Positions 1 to 9,617 are shown, counted from the stretch's first letter. The stretch is 64,000 nt of DNA from Armatimonadetes bacterium Uphvl-Ar2 (GCA_002162095.1 CP021424.1:2356001-2420000); one strand, 5' to 3'. Numbers and translations are program-made. The notes: generated from the sequence alone by a model not told the origin.

Positions 1-828
1 GTTGCACCCCCCTTGGATGCCCAGGGCATCAATGATGCGAAGGGAAGCCGTGCGCAGCAGGTGGTATTCCACGTCGCTCAGGGTCTGGCTCGGGGCCACC
101 ACGATGCTGTCGCCGGTATGGACACCCATCGGGTCCAGGTTCTCCATGTTGCAGATGGTGATGACGTTGCCCAGGCGGTCGCGCATGACCTCATACTCGA
201 CCTCCTTCCAACCCAGCAGACTGCGTTCGATCATCAATTGGCTGCGCATGGAGAGCTTGAGGCCCTTGCGGCCAATCTCCCAGAGTTCGTCACGGGTCGT
301 GGCCACACCACCGCCGGTGCCGCCCAGGGTGTAAGCGGGCCGCACAATGCAGGGATAGGGCACGACATCGAGGATGGCCTGCAGGTCGGCTTCGCTCTCC
401 ACAATCCAGCTCTCGGGTACGGGCTCGCGGAGTTCGCGCATCAGAGAGCGGAAGAGTTCGCGGTCTTCCGCCTTCTGGATGGCCTCCAGCGGCGTGCCGA
501 GGAGCTTGACGTTGTACTTTTCTAGGATGCCCAACTGCGCAAGCTGGCTGGCGAGGTTGAGGCCGGTTTGGCCGCCCAAAGTGGGGAGGAGGCCGTCGGG
601 GCGCTCCCGGGCAATCACGCGCTCGCAGAATTCGGGGGTCAGCGGCTCGATGTAAACGCGGTCCGCCGTTTCCAGGTCCGTCATGATCGTGGCGGGGTTG
701 GAATTGATGAGAACGACTTCGTAGCCCTCTTCGCGGAGGCTTTTGCAGGCTTGCGTGCCCGCGTAGTCGAACTCGGCGGCCTGTCCGATGATGATAGGTC
801 CGCTCCCGATCACGAGGATTTTACGCAT
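1..828 (-). CDS. carB: Carbamoyl-phosphate synthase large subunit, N-terminal half (partial, runs off left edge)
   Basis: This frame stays open to the window edge, giving 276 codons from the ATG at 828. It begins [20 protein letters not shown] and continues with NPATIMTD, a GGQTGLN loop and ATP-grasp sequence ([12 protein letters not shown]), the normal N-terminus of CarB. CarB makes carbamoyl phosphate from bicarbonate, glutamine-derived ammonia and 2 ATP for pyrimidine and arginine synthesis. The N-terminal half forms carboxyphosphate. The matching C-terminal half lies at 7306-8967 on the other strand, so this organism appears to have a split carB. Alternatively this copy could be full length outside the window. 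No clear Shine-Dalgarno sequence precedes the start. Confidence 0.93.
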   Translation of the reverse strand, partial: MRKILVIGSGPIIIGQAAEFDYAGTQACKSLREEGYEVVLINSNPATIMTDLETADRVYIEPLTPEFCERVIARERPDGLLPTLGGQTGLNLASQLAQLGILEKYNVKLLGTPLEAIQKAEDRELFRSLMRELREPVPESWIVESEADLQAILDVVPYPCIVRPAYTLGGTGGGVATTRDELWEIGRKGLKLSMRSQLMIERSLLGWKEVEYEVMRDRLGNVITICNMENLDPMGVHTGDSIVVAPSQTLSDVEYHLLRTASLRIIDALGIQGGCN

Positions 829-950
829 GGGGTTCGGACCTTGTTTTACCGCCCCGGGGGCAAGCGTTCGGGTTTGACCTAGAACCGCGGAACTGGCATT
901 TTTCAAACTCGTATTGAAGTCTTCACCAGAGAGGGGGGTAACGTTTTGGT

Positions 951-1799
951 GTGAAGAACCTACTCTTACCCATCGCCATACTCAGCGGAACCGTGGTCAT
1001 GTTTGGTTGTGGGGGTAGCGGCGCATCCGGGCCCGTCGGGACGGAACTGCTATTCACGCGGGGAACCCAAGAGTTGGTGGCCCGGAATGACCTTAGCGGA
1101 GCGATCCGGCAGGTGTATCAAGTCACCGTTGGCACTTTACGCTATCCGCGTCGAAGCCCCGATGGAACCGAGATTCTCTTGGGCACCGGCACGAGTTTGA
1201 TCGTCATCAACAGCGACGGATTGGGGGCCATTACCATCCCCAATCACAAAGCCGGTGACTGGAATGCGGATGGCACCAAGATCTTTGCGATTAGCAGCAC
1301 CAACCAGCTCGTCAGCATGAACCCTGACGGCACGGGCATTTCTGCAAGCCTGTTCGACGGGTCCGGCGGAGGCGGCATGGTGGACCTCGATGTGAACGGG
1401 GCGGGCACGAAGATCGCCTTCACGTCCATTCCCAATGGGTGGATCCAAATCAAGACGATTGATCCCGATGGCTCCAATGTGAGCGCGGCGCTGACGGCGC
1501 TTTCGGGTGAAGCGAACCTTGAACCCCGCTGGAATGCCGATGGCACCAAATTGGTCTACACCCGGCAAGTGGGCGGTTTGCGCGATCTGTGGTCGATGAA
1601 CGCCGACGGCACGGGCAAAGTCCAGCTCACCAACACTACGGAAGATGAGTTCGCACCATTGTTCCGCAGTGATAACTCGATTGCTTATACGCGCATCTCA
1701 GGCAATCGCCAGGTGTGGACGATGAACGAAGACGGCACGGGACAAGCGGTGCTGGAAGCCTCGCCGGGCGAAGACTTGGCGTTCCCAGACGGACCGTAA
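951..1799 (+). CDS. TolB-like beta-propeller lipoprotein
   Basis: This 282-residue exported protein starts at a GTG preceded by a strong purine-rich ribosome site (gaggggg, 931-937). The hydrophobic N-terminus ends at MFGCGG, a plausible though not perfect lipobox with Cys20. The rest consists of TolB/PD40-type propeller repeats, seen as [38 protein letters not shown] and MNEDGTG. Such propellers usually bind partner proteins in the periplasm. No Tol-Pal genes are nearby, so a true TolB role is not supported. It is divergent from the carB half at 828 and convergent with the acyl-CoA dehydrogenase, with a hairpin between them. Confidence 0.8.
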   Translation: MKNLLLPIAILSGTVVMFGCGGSGASGPVGTELLFTRGTQELVARNDLSGAIRQVYQVTVGTLRYPRRSPDGTEILLGTGTSLIVINSDGLGAITIPNHKAGDWNADGTKIFAISSTNQLVSMNPDGTGISASLFDGSGGGGMVDLDVNGAGTKIAFTSIPNGWIQIKTIDPDGSNVSAALTALSGEANLEPRWNADGTKLVYTRQVGGLRDLWSMNADGTGKVQLTNTTEDEFAPLFRSDNSIAYTRISGNRQVWTMNEDGTGQAVLEASPGEDLAFPDGP

Positions 1800-1813
1800 T
1801 TCCAGACACAAAG

Positions 1814-1849
1814 GAAGCCCCCTCATCCCGATCGGGAAAAGGGGGCTTC
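1814..1849. terminator. Hairpin between convergent genes
   Basis: A perfect 10-bp stem pairs GAAGCCCCCT with AGGGGGCTTC around a 16-nt loop. It lies between the stops of the propeller lipoprotein (1799) and the acyl-CoA dehydrogenase (1868) and could serve both strands. The T-tract is weak. Confidence 0.7.
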
Positions 1850-1867
1850 TCCTTGCCTAAATCCAGA

Positions 1868-3058
1868 TCAGGCGAAAGGGAAGGTCGGCAGGGTGCGCGC
1901 GATCGGCTTGTCTTCGCGGTAGCCCAGCGCGTATTCGGCCTGCATGATCGTGTGAATCTCGTGCGTGCCTTCGTAGATCATTGCCCCGCGTGAGTTGCGG
2001 AAGTAGCGCTCCACCGGGAATTCATCACAGTAGCCGTACGCTCCGTGGATTTCCACCGCGTTGTTGGCGGCTTCGAAGGCAGCCTCGCAGTTCACCCACT
2101 TGGCCATGCTCACCTCGCGGGTGTGGCGCTTGCCGGTGTTCTTCATCCACCCCACTTGGTAGTAGAGGAGTCGGCCAATGTCGCGGCCCCGCGCCATCTT
2201 GGCAATCATCTGCTGCACCAGTTGCTTCTTGCCGATGACCTCACCCTGCACGCTACGCTCGTTGGCGTACTTGCAGCAAGCATCCATGCATGCGGTGATA
2301 ATGCCCACAGCACCAGCGGCAACCGTGTAGCGACCATGATCCAGTGCGCTCATCGCTACCTTAAAGCCGTCGCCTTCCTGGCCGATCATATTGCTGGCCG
2401 GGATGCGCACGTTGTCAAAGAAAATCTGACCCGTGTTGCCAGCGCGCACGCCGAGCTTGCCCTTGATGGCACGGCTGCTGAAGCCCGGGCGGTCGCGCTC
2501 CACAATGAAGGCGGCGTAGGGGGCCTTGGCATCAGTCTCAGCCAGGCGGGCAATCACTAAGAACTGGTCGGCGTAGTCGGCCAGGCTAATCCAGGTCTTC
2601 TCACCGTTCAGCACGTATTCGTCACCTTCGCGGCGGGCCGTGGTCTTCATGCTAGCGGCGTCGCTGCCGGCATTGGGCTCGGTGAGGCCAAAGGCGCCAA
2701 TCTTCTTACCCGTGGCCAGGTCAGGGAGCCACTTCGCGCACTGTTCTTCGGTGCCCCATTGCATCATGGTCATGCAGTGCAGGCCCACGTGGACGCTCAT
2801 CACCACGCGCGCCGTGGAATCCGCGCGCTCTAGCTCCTCACAGGCAACGCCGACCGAGATGTAGTCCGTGTCCGTGCCGCCCCACTTGGCGGGGATGCCC
2901 AGTCCGAGCAAGCCGGCTTCGCCCAGCTTCTTCAGGGTCTCGGGATCGCTGGTGTGCTGGCGGTCCAGCTCGCCCACAGAGGGGACAATCACGTTCTGTC
3001 CGAACTTGTAGGCAGCTTCACGGATCTGTTCATGCTCGGCGGTGAGCGCAAATTCCAT
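1868..3058 (-). CDS. Acyl-CoA dehydrogenase
   Basis: This 396-residue protein has the family's full length. N-terminal helices are followed by the FAD-contacting segment (GAFGLTEPNAGSDA) and the C-terminal helical domain. The motif IYEGTHEIH near the end holds the glutamate at the position of the catalytic base of short/medium-chain and glutaryl-CoA dehydrogenases. It oxidises an acyl-CoA to the enoyl-CoA, passing electrons to ETF. The EGTHEIH...GYR ending recalls glutaryl-CoA dehydrogenase-like members, but the substrate cannot be read from sequence. The hexamer TAGAAT lies 7 nt before the ATG with no ribosome site, so the mRNA is probably leaderless. A FadN-like protein at 10400 could take the next beta-oxidation steps. 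Confidence 0.93.
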   Translation of the reverse strand: MEFALTAEHEQIREAAYKFGQNVIVPSVGELDRQHTSDPETLKKLGEAGLLGLGIPAKWGGTDTDYISVGVACEELERADSTARVVMSVHVGLHCMTMMQWGTEEQCAKWLPDLATGKKIGAFGLTEPNAGSDAASMKTTARREGDEYVLNGEKTWISLADYADQFLVIARLAETDAKAPYAAFIVERDRPGFSSRAIKGKLGVRAGNTGQIFFDNVRIPASNMIGQEGDGFKVAMSALDHGRYTVAAGAVGIITACMDACCKYANERSVQGEVIGKKQLVQQMIAKMARGRDIGRLLYYQVGWMKNTGKRHTREVSMAKWVNCEAAFEAANNAVEIHGAYGYCDEFPVERYFRNSRGAMIYEGTHEIHTIMQAEYALGYREDKPIARTLPTFPFA

Positions 3059-3065
3059 GAAAAAG

Positions 3066-3071
3066 ATTCTA
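3066..3071 (-). promoter_or_regulatory. -10 element TAGAAT of a leaderless promoter (acyl-CoA dehydrogenase)
   Basis: On the minus strand TAGAAT is followed by 7 nt and then the ATG at 3058. A start point about 7 nt below the hexamer would fall on the start codon. No Shine-Dalgarno sequence is present. Confidence 0.5.
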
Positions 3072-3117
3072 ACCGACCGGGGCTAGGGGTGGAACTTCGG
3101 GCGGGGATTATGCCGTA

Positions 3118-5666
3118 ATGGGGACGATGTTACGCGGACGTTGTGTTGGTGTTCTGTTCGCCCTTGCCTTAGTCGCGCCCGCATTTGCGCAAAACCAGTC
3201 GGTTGAGCAGATGCTTTCGGTATTGCCGCCCCGAGAATTGGGCCCCGGCACCATGGGCGGCCGCATTATGGATATCGCGGTTTACGAGAAGGAGCCGCGC
3301 ATTTTCTACGTCGGGGCTCCTCGGGAGGTGCTTGGCGCACCGATAACGGTGGGATGACCTTCCGCCCGGTGTGGCACCAAGAGGGCTCGGGCTCGGTGGG
3401 CTCGATTGCCATCAGCCAAAAGAACCCGGATGTGATCTGGATTGGCAGCGGGGAACCGGCCAGCCGCAACTCCACGCTGGTGGGCGACGGCGTCTATAAG
3501 AGTTTGGATGGAGGCAAGACGTGGGAGCACGTTGGCCTCAAAAATTCGCGCCAGATCGGCCGCGTGATCATGCACCCGACCGATGAAAACACGGTGTGGG
3601 TGGCCGCCCTGGGCAACCTGTGGGGCCCCAACGACGAGCGCGGCGTCTATAAGACGACCGACGGCGGCAAGACCTGGACGCGCACGCTCTTTGTGAACGA
3701 CAGCACGGGGGCCGTGGACCTGGACATTGATCCCAAGAACCCGAACGTGCTGTACGCCAGCATGTGGGAACGCCGACGCTGGCCGTGGGATGTGATGACC
3801 CGCGGGGCCGGTAGTGGCTTCTACAAGAGTACCGACGGCGGCAAGACCTGGAAGAAGGTGACGCGCGGCCTGCCGGGCGGTGATTTGGGCCGCATTGGGG
3901 TGGACGTGAACCACAGCGACCCCAAGCACCTGGTGGCCGTTGTGGATGCCGTGCAGGGCGGGGTGTATCAATCCGATGACGCCGGGGAATCTTGGCGCCG
4001 CACCGCAAATCTCAACCCACGCCCGTTCTATTTCTCCGAGATCAAGCAAGACCCAAGCGATAAGAACCGCATTTACGTGTTAGGGGTGAGCCTGCACATC
4101 AGCACGGATGGGGGCAAGACCTTCCGTGAGAGCAGCGACAACGTTCACTCCGACTGGCATTCGATGTGGATCGACCCGACCGACTCGAACCACATCCTCG
4201 TAGGGACGGACGGTGGACCCTATCAAACTCGCGACCGCGCCCAAACCTGGGAGCTGTTTACGCAGATCTCGATGGGCCACTTCTATGCCGTCCACGCCGA
4301 CATGCGACGTCCGTACTGGGTGTACGGAGGCTTGCAGGACAACGGCGGCTGGGCGGGCCCGACGCAGACCCGGCGCGGCTTTGTTGGCCCTGAGAACTGG
4401 ATTTCGCTGAGCGGTGGCGACGGCTTCACCGTCTTGGCCGACCCGAACGACTGGACGACGGTGTACACCGAAAGCCAAGGCGGGGCGGTGCAGCGCGTGG
4501 ACCAACTGCGAGGCGGCGGACGCTCGATCCGCCCGCGTGGAACTGGTCTCCGCTGGAACTGGCATACGCCCATTGCGCTAAGCCCGTTCAACTCGCGCAC
4601 GGTGTATGTAGGCTCGCAGTTCCTGCATCGCAGCATGGACCGCGGCGACAACTGGGAAACCATTAGCCCGGACCTGACCACGAACGACAAGTCCAAGCAG
4701 GTGGTGCCGCAGGGCGACATCCAAAGCACGGCTGAGAACCACACGACGATCGTTTCGATCGCCGAATCGCCGCGCACGCCCGGCGTGATCTGGGTGGGCA
4801 CCGACGACGGCAACGTGCAGGTGACCCAGGATAACGGAAAGACGTGGACCAACACCACCCCGAACATTCCGGAAGCCCCGCCGTTCACCTACGTCAGCAG
4901 CGTTTCGCCCAGCCGATTTGAAACTGGACGATGCTTTGTCACGCTGGATGGCCACCGCAACAACGACTACGAAACCTGGGCGTTTGTGACGGACGACTTC
5001 GGCAAGACGTGGAAGCGAGTGGGTGGCGACCTGAAGGATGCCGGAGCGGCTTATGTGATTCGAGAAGGGGTCCTCAACCCGGACTATCTCATCCTCGGCA
5101 CCGAAAATTTCCTCTATGTCTCGTTGGATCGAGGCGCCACTTGGGGCCGATACAAGACCGGTAACTGGCCGACCGTGCGCATGAACGATGTGTTCATTCA
5201 CCCGCGCGACCATGACGCTCTCGTCGGCACCCATGGCCGGAGCATCTGGCAACTGCCGTTCCGTGTGTTTGAGTTCCTGACGGAAGCCAACCTGGCTAAG
5301 CCGCTCTATGTGGCTCCGGCTTCGGATGTGCTCTATCTGGGCCGCACGCCGCGCGGATGGTTCGGTGGTGACCGGGGTTGGGCGGCGCCCAACAGCCAAC
5401 CGGGCACGCTGATCACCTACCACGTGAACGGGGAAGGTGCCGAGCGCGCGAACATCGAGATCCTGCGGGCCGACGGCACGCGAGTGGCGCAACTGGCCGG
5501 ACCGGGCACCAAGGGCCTGCAAGCTGTGTCGTGGCGACCGAACTCGGCCCAGGTTCCGGCGGGCGACTATAGCGTTCGTGTCACGGTGGGAGAAGAGACC
5601 TCTCAGAACAGCGTCAAGATCATAGACCTGACGGACACGCTCAACCACGAGGTCGGACTGGAGTAA
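3118..5666 (+). CDS. Secreted BNR/sortilin-like beta-propeller protein, interrupted by a frameshift
   Basis: Two reading frames form one gene. The first (3118-3357) encodes a signal peptide ending near APAFAQ and a segment ending IFYVGA. The second (ATG at 3354, 770 residues) continues with repeated Asp-box motifs (YKSLDGGKTW, YKTTDGGKTW, YKSTDGGKTW, ISTDGGKTF) and a C-terminal beta domain. In the second frame the missing link reads SSGGAWRTDNGG directly after IFYVGA, so one base is lost after 3317. Such proteins are multi-bladed exported propellers, often annotated as BNR or VPS10/sortilin-like, with no assigned reaction. It may be a pseudogene, a sequencing or assembly error, or an authentic -1 frameshift. 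Intact coding over the remaining 770 codons favours an error or a very recent mutation. Confidence 0.82.
3310..3330 (+). other. Frameshift point in the BNR propeller gene
   Basis: Codons GTC GGG (3310-3315) are followed by GC (3316-3317), and the conserved frame resumes with TCC at 3318. One base is missing, equivalent to a -1 shift. No classical XXXYYYZ slippery heptamer is present. Confidence 0.8.
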
Positions 5667-5738
5667 CTAGGGTCCATTGGTCGTTGTCGGTCCTTTAAAG
5701 GATCGATAAGACAGCGCCGGAATGAGCAAAATGGAGAC

Positions 5739-7232
5739 ATGGCTCGTTCCGGCGTTTCTCGTCGCGATGTCTTGCGGTTTGGTGCCGCCCTTCCGCTTCT
5801 CTCCGGGTTGCCGAATCTCGGCCTCGGGGCCTCGGGTCGTCACCCGGGCCACACCGCCAAGAACATCATCGTTTGCATCTCCGACGGTATGAGTGCCGGC
5901 GTGCCGGCGATGCTGGACCAGTATCTGCACCGCGTGCACGGCAAGCGTTCGACCTGGGGCAAGCTTCAGGAGCGTGCGGATGTGGAGCACGGGGCTCTGG
6001 TCACCAAGTCGCTCAGTAGTGTGGTGACGGACAGCGCCGCCGCGAGCAGTGCATGGGGCAGTGGTTGCCTGGTGTGGAACGGCCAACTCAACACCTATCC
6101 GGACAGCACCGAGCTGCGTCCGCTTTACAGCCTGCTGAAGGAAGCGGGCATGCGCACGGGCCTCGTCAGCACGGCCACGATTACCCATGCCACCCCGGCG
6201 GGCTTTGCGATCAGCGAAATGAGTCGGGACAGCGAGCAGAGCATCGCCGCCAAGTATCTGGACGCCAAGGTGGACGTGATCATGGGCGGGGGGCGACGGT
6301 TCTTTGCGGGTGAGGCTCGCACCGACAAGCGCGACCTGATTGCGGAGTTCCAGGCGGCGGAGTATGGCTACGCGAGTGACCGCGCCAGCCTCAAGGCGCA
6401 AAAGGGAGAGCGGATTCTTGGTCTCTTCAGCGAGTCGCATGTACCGTACGAGGTGGACCGACTGAACGACGCCGAGTTCAAAGATTTGCCTAGCCTGCGC
6501 GAGATGGCCGAAGCCGCCATCAACGCGCTCAAGGGCTCCTCGGGCGGATTCATCCTGCAGATTGAAGGCGCCCGCATTGACCATGCGGCGCACGGGAACG
6601 ACATCGCCGGGACTCTGTTCGACCAGTTGGCCTTTGAAGAAGCCTTGGCCGCCGCGCTGGAGTTCGCCGAGAATGATGGCGAGACCCTGCTGATCGTCAC
6701 CAGTGACCACGCCAACAGCAATCCGGGCATCTTGGGGGCGGGATCGGAGTACTTCGATTCCACCGCCGGCCTGGAAACTCTCACCGGAATGACCAAGAGC
6801 TACGAACGCACGTTGCCGGGCCTCGTGCTGGCCAAGGACAATCCCGCCAAGATCAAGGAAACGGTGGAAGCGGCCTTGGGCATCGCGATGGATGACGATG
6901 AACTTGCCCTCTTCCAAGCCGGCCTAAAGGGCGAAGGCAGCCTCAGCAAGGTCTATCAGTACCAAATTGCGGCCTGCCACCTTAGCTTAGCCATCAGCAA
7001 CCACACCCATGTGGCGTGGAGCGGGCGGCAGCACACCAACGACTACACCATTGTTTCGGCGTTCGGACCGGGGGCAGAAGCCTTCCGAGGGCTGACGCAC
7101 AACAAGGCGTGGTTTGGCGAGATCCTGGCCCACCGCGACATCACCTACCGCAACAAGCAGATGGACTTCGAAACGGCGCAAGCGGCTCATGCCCGGGCGT
7201 CGCTCTCCATCGAGCCCGCCCACTGGGCGTAG
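5739..7232 (+). CDS. Alkaline phosphatase, Tat-exported
   Basis: This 497-residue protein starts with a twin-arginine signal (SRRDVLRF, residues 7-14), so it is exported folded. The mature part is a PhoA-type alkaline phosphatase. Asp49 lies in CISDGMS, and the nucleophile Ser99 sits in VTDSAAASSAWGSG, like Asp101-Ser102-Ala of E. coli PhoA. Further metal-site motifs are THATPAGF, EGARIDHAAHGND, TSDHAN and HVAWSGRQHT. It hydrolyses phosphomonoesters outside the cytoplasm. It stands alone between the BNR gene and carB; no pho-regulator genes are visible. A 12-bp palindrome TCCTTTAAAGGA lies 36 bp upstream, but its role is unknown. CAAAAT-N6-ATG or a close-set GGAG could serve initiation. Confidence 0.93.
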   Translation: MARSGVSRRDVLRFGAALPLLSGLPNLGLGASGRHPGHTAKNIIVCISDGMSAGVPAMLDQYLHRVHGKRSTWGKLQERADVEHGALVTKSLSSVVTDSAAASSAWGSGCLVWNGQLNTYPDSTELRPLYSLLKEAGMRTGLVSTATITHATPAGFAISEMSRDSEQSIAAKYLDAKVDVIMGGGRRFFAGEARTDKRDLIAEFQAAEYGYASDRASLKAQKGERILGLFSESHVPYEVDRLNDAEFKDLPSLREMAEAAINALKGSSGGFILQIEGARIDHAAHGNDIAGTLFDQLAFEEALAAALEFAENDGETLLIVTSDHANSNPGILGAGSEYFDSTAGLETLTGMTKSYERTLPGLVLAKDNPAKIKETVEAALGIAMDDDELALFQAGLKGEGSLSKVYQYQIAACHLSLAISNHTHVAWSGRQHTNDYTIVSAFGPGAEAFRGLTHNKAWFGEILAHRDITYRNKQMDFETAQAAHARASLSIEPAHWA

Positions 7233-7263
7233 GTCAACCCAACCAGGGGAGACTGCCAAAAGG

Positions 7264-7305
7264 TTGGTCTCCTCTTATGGTTTCCGTTAGACTGGTTCGC
7301 GAACC
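7264..7305 (+). promoter_or_regulatory. Promoter and 12-bp palindrome before the C-terminal carB half
   Basis: TTGGTC (7264-7269), an 18-bp spacer and TAGACT (7288-7293) form a plausible promoter. The perfect palindrome GGTTCGCGAACC (7294-7305) fills the whole space between the -10 and the ATG at 7306. It would cover the transcription start, as an operator might. No Shine-Dalgarno sequence is present. Confidence 0.55.
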
Positions 7306-8967
7306 ATGGCGAAGACGGTTTTGGTCTTGGGGTCCGGCCCCATCCGCATCGGGCAAGGGATTGAGTTCGATTACTCGTGCGTTCACTGCGTTTGGGCCCT
7401 GCGCGAAGCCGGCCACCGCGCCCTGATCATTAACAATAACCCGGAAACCGTCAGCACTGACTTCGACACCGGCGACGGACTTTACTTTGAGCCGGTCACT
7501 TTCGACGACGTGGCTCGGATCGTGCGGCACGAGAAGGTGGACGGCATCGTAGTTCAGTTCGGCGGCCAGACCGCCATCAACCTGGCCGAGCGCCTGGAAG
7601 CCGAGGGCTTCCCGATCTACGGCACTAGTGCCAAGGCCATCGCCCTGGCCGAAGACCGTGACCAGTTCGAACGTCTCCTCCTGGAACTTGATTTGCCCAA
7701 GCCGCCGGGGCGGGCGGTGCGCTCACTCGCCGAAGCCCGCAAAGTCATCGAAGAGATTGGCTACCCCGTTCTGGTGCGCCCGAGTTTTGTGCTCGGTGGC
7801 CGCGCGATGGAGATCGTCAGCGAGCCCGAGGCTCTGGAACAGTTCTACGGAGAAGCCGAAGCCGCCAACCCCGGCCAGCCCGTGCTGGTAGACAAGTATT
7901 TCACGGGTACCGAAGCCGAAGTGGACGTGATTAGTGATGGCGTGGACACCGTGGTGCCCGGCATCATGGAGCATGTGGAGCGTGCGGGGGTCCATAGTGG
8001 CGACTCGATGGCCGCTTACCCGCCGCCGCGCCTCAGCCCCGAAACGCAGGGCAAGATGGTCCGCGCTGCCTGTGCGCTGGCCCGCAAGCTCGAAATCAAG
8101 GGCCTGATGAACATCCAATTCGTGGTGGTGGATGGCGAGCCATACATCCTGGAAGTGAACCCGCGCGCCAGCCGAACCGTGCCCTACATCAGCAAGGTCA
8201 CCGGCATCCCGATGGTGGCACTGGCCACCCACTGCCTGCTGGGTGGTAAATTGGCCGATTGGGGCTACACCAGCGGCCTGTGGGTGCTGGACCCCGACGC
8301 CCCGGCCTGGCCGCACACGGGCAACCTCGCGCCGCAGACGGGCGGCTTCATCGCCCCTGAAGCCCAAGACCCGCCGGCTAACCGCCGGCCGCTCTGGGCG
8401 GTCAAGGCACCCGTATTCAGCTTCCAAAAATTGCGCTTGGTAGACCCGGCGCTTGGGCCTGAGATGAAATCTACCGGGGAAGTGCTCGGGCTGGACGTAA
8501 CTTACGAAGCCGCGCTCTATAAGGCGCTGGTGGCCAGCGGAGTGACGTTCCGCGCGGCGGGACAGGTCATTCTCACCGTGCGGGACGAGGACAAGCCCGA
8601 AGCCGTCGCCATTGGGCGGGAACTGGTGGATCGCGGGTACTCGCTGGGAGCGACCGAAGGCACTTTCAATGCCCTTACCGCCGCCGGGGTGCCGTGTGAG
8701 AAGCTGGAGAAGGTCTCCCACGGCGAACCCAACTTGCTGCAACGTATCTACACAGGCGAAGTCAGCCTGATGGTCAACACTCCCACCCCCGGTGCCAATT
8801 CCGCCGACTCGCTCCGCATTCGCCGGGCCTGCATCGAAACGGGCGTGGCGTGTCTCACCAGCATTGACACCGCCGGGGCGTTGGTGAAGGCGCTGGGCCA
8901 CTTTGCCGACCCGATGGCGGCGGAGTGCCGGTCCATCGCCGAGTACGTTCAAGGGAAGGTAAATTAG
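7306..8967 (+). CDS. carB: Carbamoyl-phosphate synthase large subunit, C-terminal half
   Basis: This 553-residue protein corresponds to the second half of CarB, which phosphorylates carbamate. It starts with its own methionine at the inter-domain boundary (MAKTVLVLGSGPIRIGQGIE). It contains the second ATP-grasp (RPSFVLGGRAM, EVNPRASRTVPYISKVTG) and ends in the MGS-like allosteric domain (NTPTPGANSADSLRIRRA). About 35 extra residues (roughly 320-355, rich in Pro and Ala) sit between the ATP-grasp and VKAPVFSFQKL. The N-terminal half is at 1-828 on the opposite strand, so the two halves cannot be one transcript. The nuclease gene follows after 5 bp, probably as an operon. Confidence 0.95.
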   Translation: MAKTVLVLGSGPIRIGQGIEFDYSCVHCVWALREAGHRALIINNNPETVSTDFDTGDGLYFEPVTFDDVARIVRHEKVDGIVVQFGGQTAINLAERLEAEGFPIYGTSAKAIALAEDRDQFERLLLELDLPKPPGRAVRSLAEARKVIEEIGYPVLVRPSFVLGGRAMEIVSEPEALEQFYGEAEAANPGQPVLVDKYFTGTEAEVDVISDGVDTVVPGIMEHVERAGVHSGDSMAAYPPPRLSPETQGKMVRAACALARKLEIKGLMNIQFVVVDGEPYILEVNPRASRTVPYISKVTGIPMVALATHCLLGGKLADWGYTSGLWVLDPDAPAWPHTGNLAPQTGGFIAPEAQDPPANRRPLWAVKAPVFSFQKLRLVDPALGPEMKSTGEVLGLDVTYEAALYKALVASGVTFRAAGQVILTVRDEDKPEAVAIGRELVDRGYSLGATEGTFNALTAAGVPCEKLEKVSHGEPNLLQRIYTGEVSLMVNTPTPGANSADSLRIRRACIETGVACLTSIDTAGALVKALGHFADPMAAECRSIAEYVQGKVN

Positions 8968-8972
8968 AACCT

Positions 8973-9488
8973 ATGGCGGATGAGCGGTTCGACGAGCCCG
9001 ATGATCAAAATGAAGGTCAAGAAGAGGTTCCGTCCGCATTCTTTCCGTACCTCTCCGGCCAAGAAGAGGCACTGGGCGAAGACTTCAATCGTGAGCCCGT
9101 AGCCGTTCAGGTGGAGAACGTCTTTGCCGCCAAAACCAGTGAAAACGTTCAGCGTTTTGTGATGCTCAGCGACGGCGTACGCAAGCTGCCCATCCTCATT
9201 GGCCCATTCGAAGCCGCCGCGATCAGCTTCGCCCTCAACGATGAGCAGCCTGACCGGCCGTTAACCCACGACTTGCTGCGCAACATGGTGGAACGGCTGG
9301 GCGGGGAAGTCACCCAGGTGCTGATCGACGACATGTGGAGCGGCACGTTCTACGCCAAAGTTTTTGTGCGCCACCAACGCGAAGACATCATGTTCGACGC
9401 CCGCCCGAGCGACGCCATTGCGCTGGCCGTGCGCACCGGCGCCCCCGTGTTTGTGGCCGAAGGCATCCTCGAGCACCACGGCCGCTAA
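8973..9488 (+). CDS. Bifunctional nuclease family protein (DUF151)
   Basis: This 171-residue protein has an acidic N-terminal tail of about 40 residues and then a complete DUF151 domain. Recognisable motifs are FVMLSDGVRKLPILIGPFEA, DDMWSGTFYAKV and the signature FDARPSDAIALAVR. Family members include the DNase/RNase BFN proteins and a Mycobacterium protein of the same fold, probably metal dependent. The physiological substrate is generally unclear. The ATG at 8973 is chosen over an in-frame upstream start because it has the ribosome site aagggaagg and lies 5 bp after the carB stop, as in an operon. A triple-hairpin region follows. Confidence 0.9.
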   Translation: MADERFDEPDDQNEGQEEVPSAFFPYLSGQEEALGEDFNREPVAVQVENVFAAKTSENVQRFVMLSDGVRKLPILIGPFEAAAISFALNDEQPDRPLTHDLLRNMVERLGGEVTQVLIDDMWSGTFYAKVFVRHQREDIMFDARPSDAIALAVRTGAPVFVAEGILEHHGR

Positions 9489-9511
9489 AGCGACAAGTCT
9501 CAAAAAGAAAT

Positions 9512-9599
9512 CCCCGCAAAGGAAGTGCGGGGAATGGGGGAATATTTCACTCCGAAGGAAGTTCGGAGCCTCTTTATAAGTCCGAAGCCAATCGGCTTC
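9512..9599. terminator. Three consecutive hairpins between convergent genes
   Basis: Within 90 bp there are three perfect stems: CCCCGC/GCGGGG (9512-9532), CTCCGAA/TTCGGAG (9550-9568, followed by CCTCTTTAT) and GAAGCC/GGCTTC (9584-9599). The first two share the loop-side word GGAAG. At least one probably terminates the carB-nuclease transcript. The remaining stems could serve the convergent HAD/FadN-like operon ending at 9618. Confidence 0.65.
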
Positions 9600-9617
9600 A
9601 TCGCTTTATTCTAGCAA

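Noticed and set aside
5691-5702. Palindrome TCCTTTAAAGGA before the alkaline phosphatase as a Pho box
   Set aside because: It lacks the direct-repeat structure of Pho boxes; no other support.
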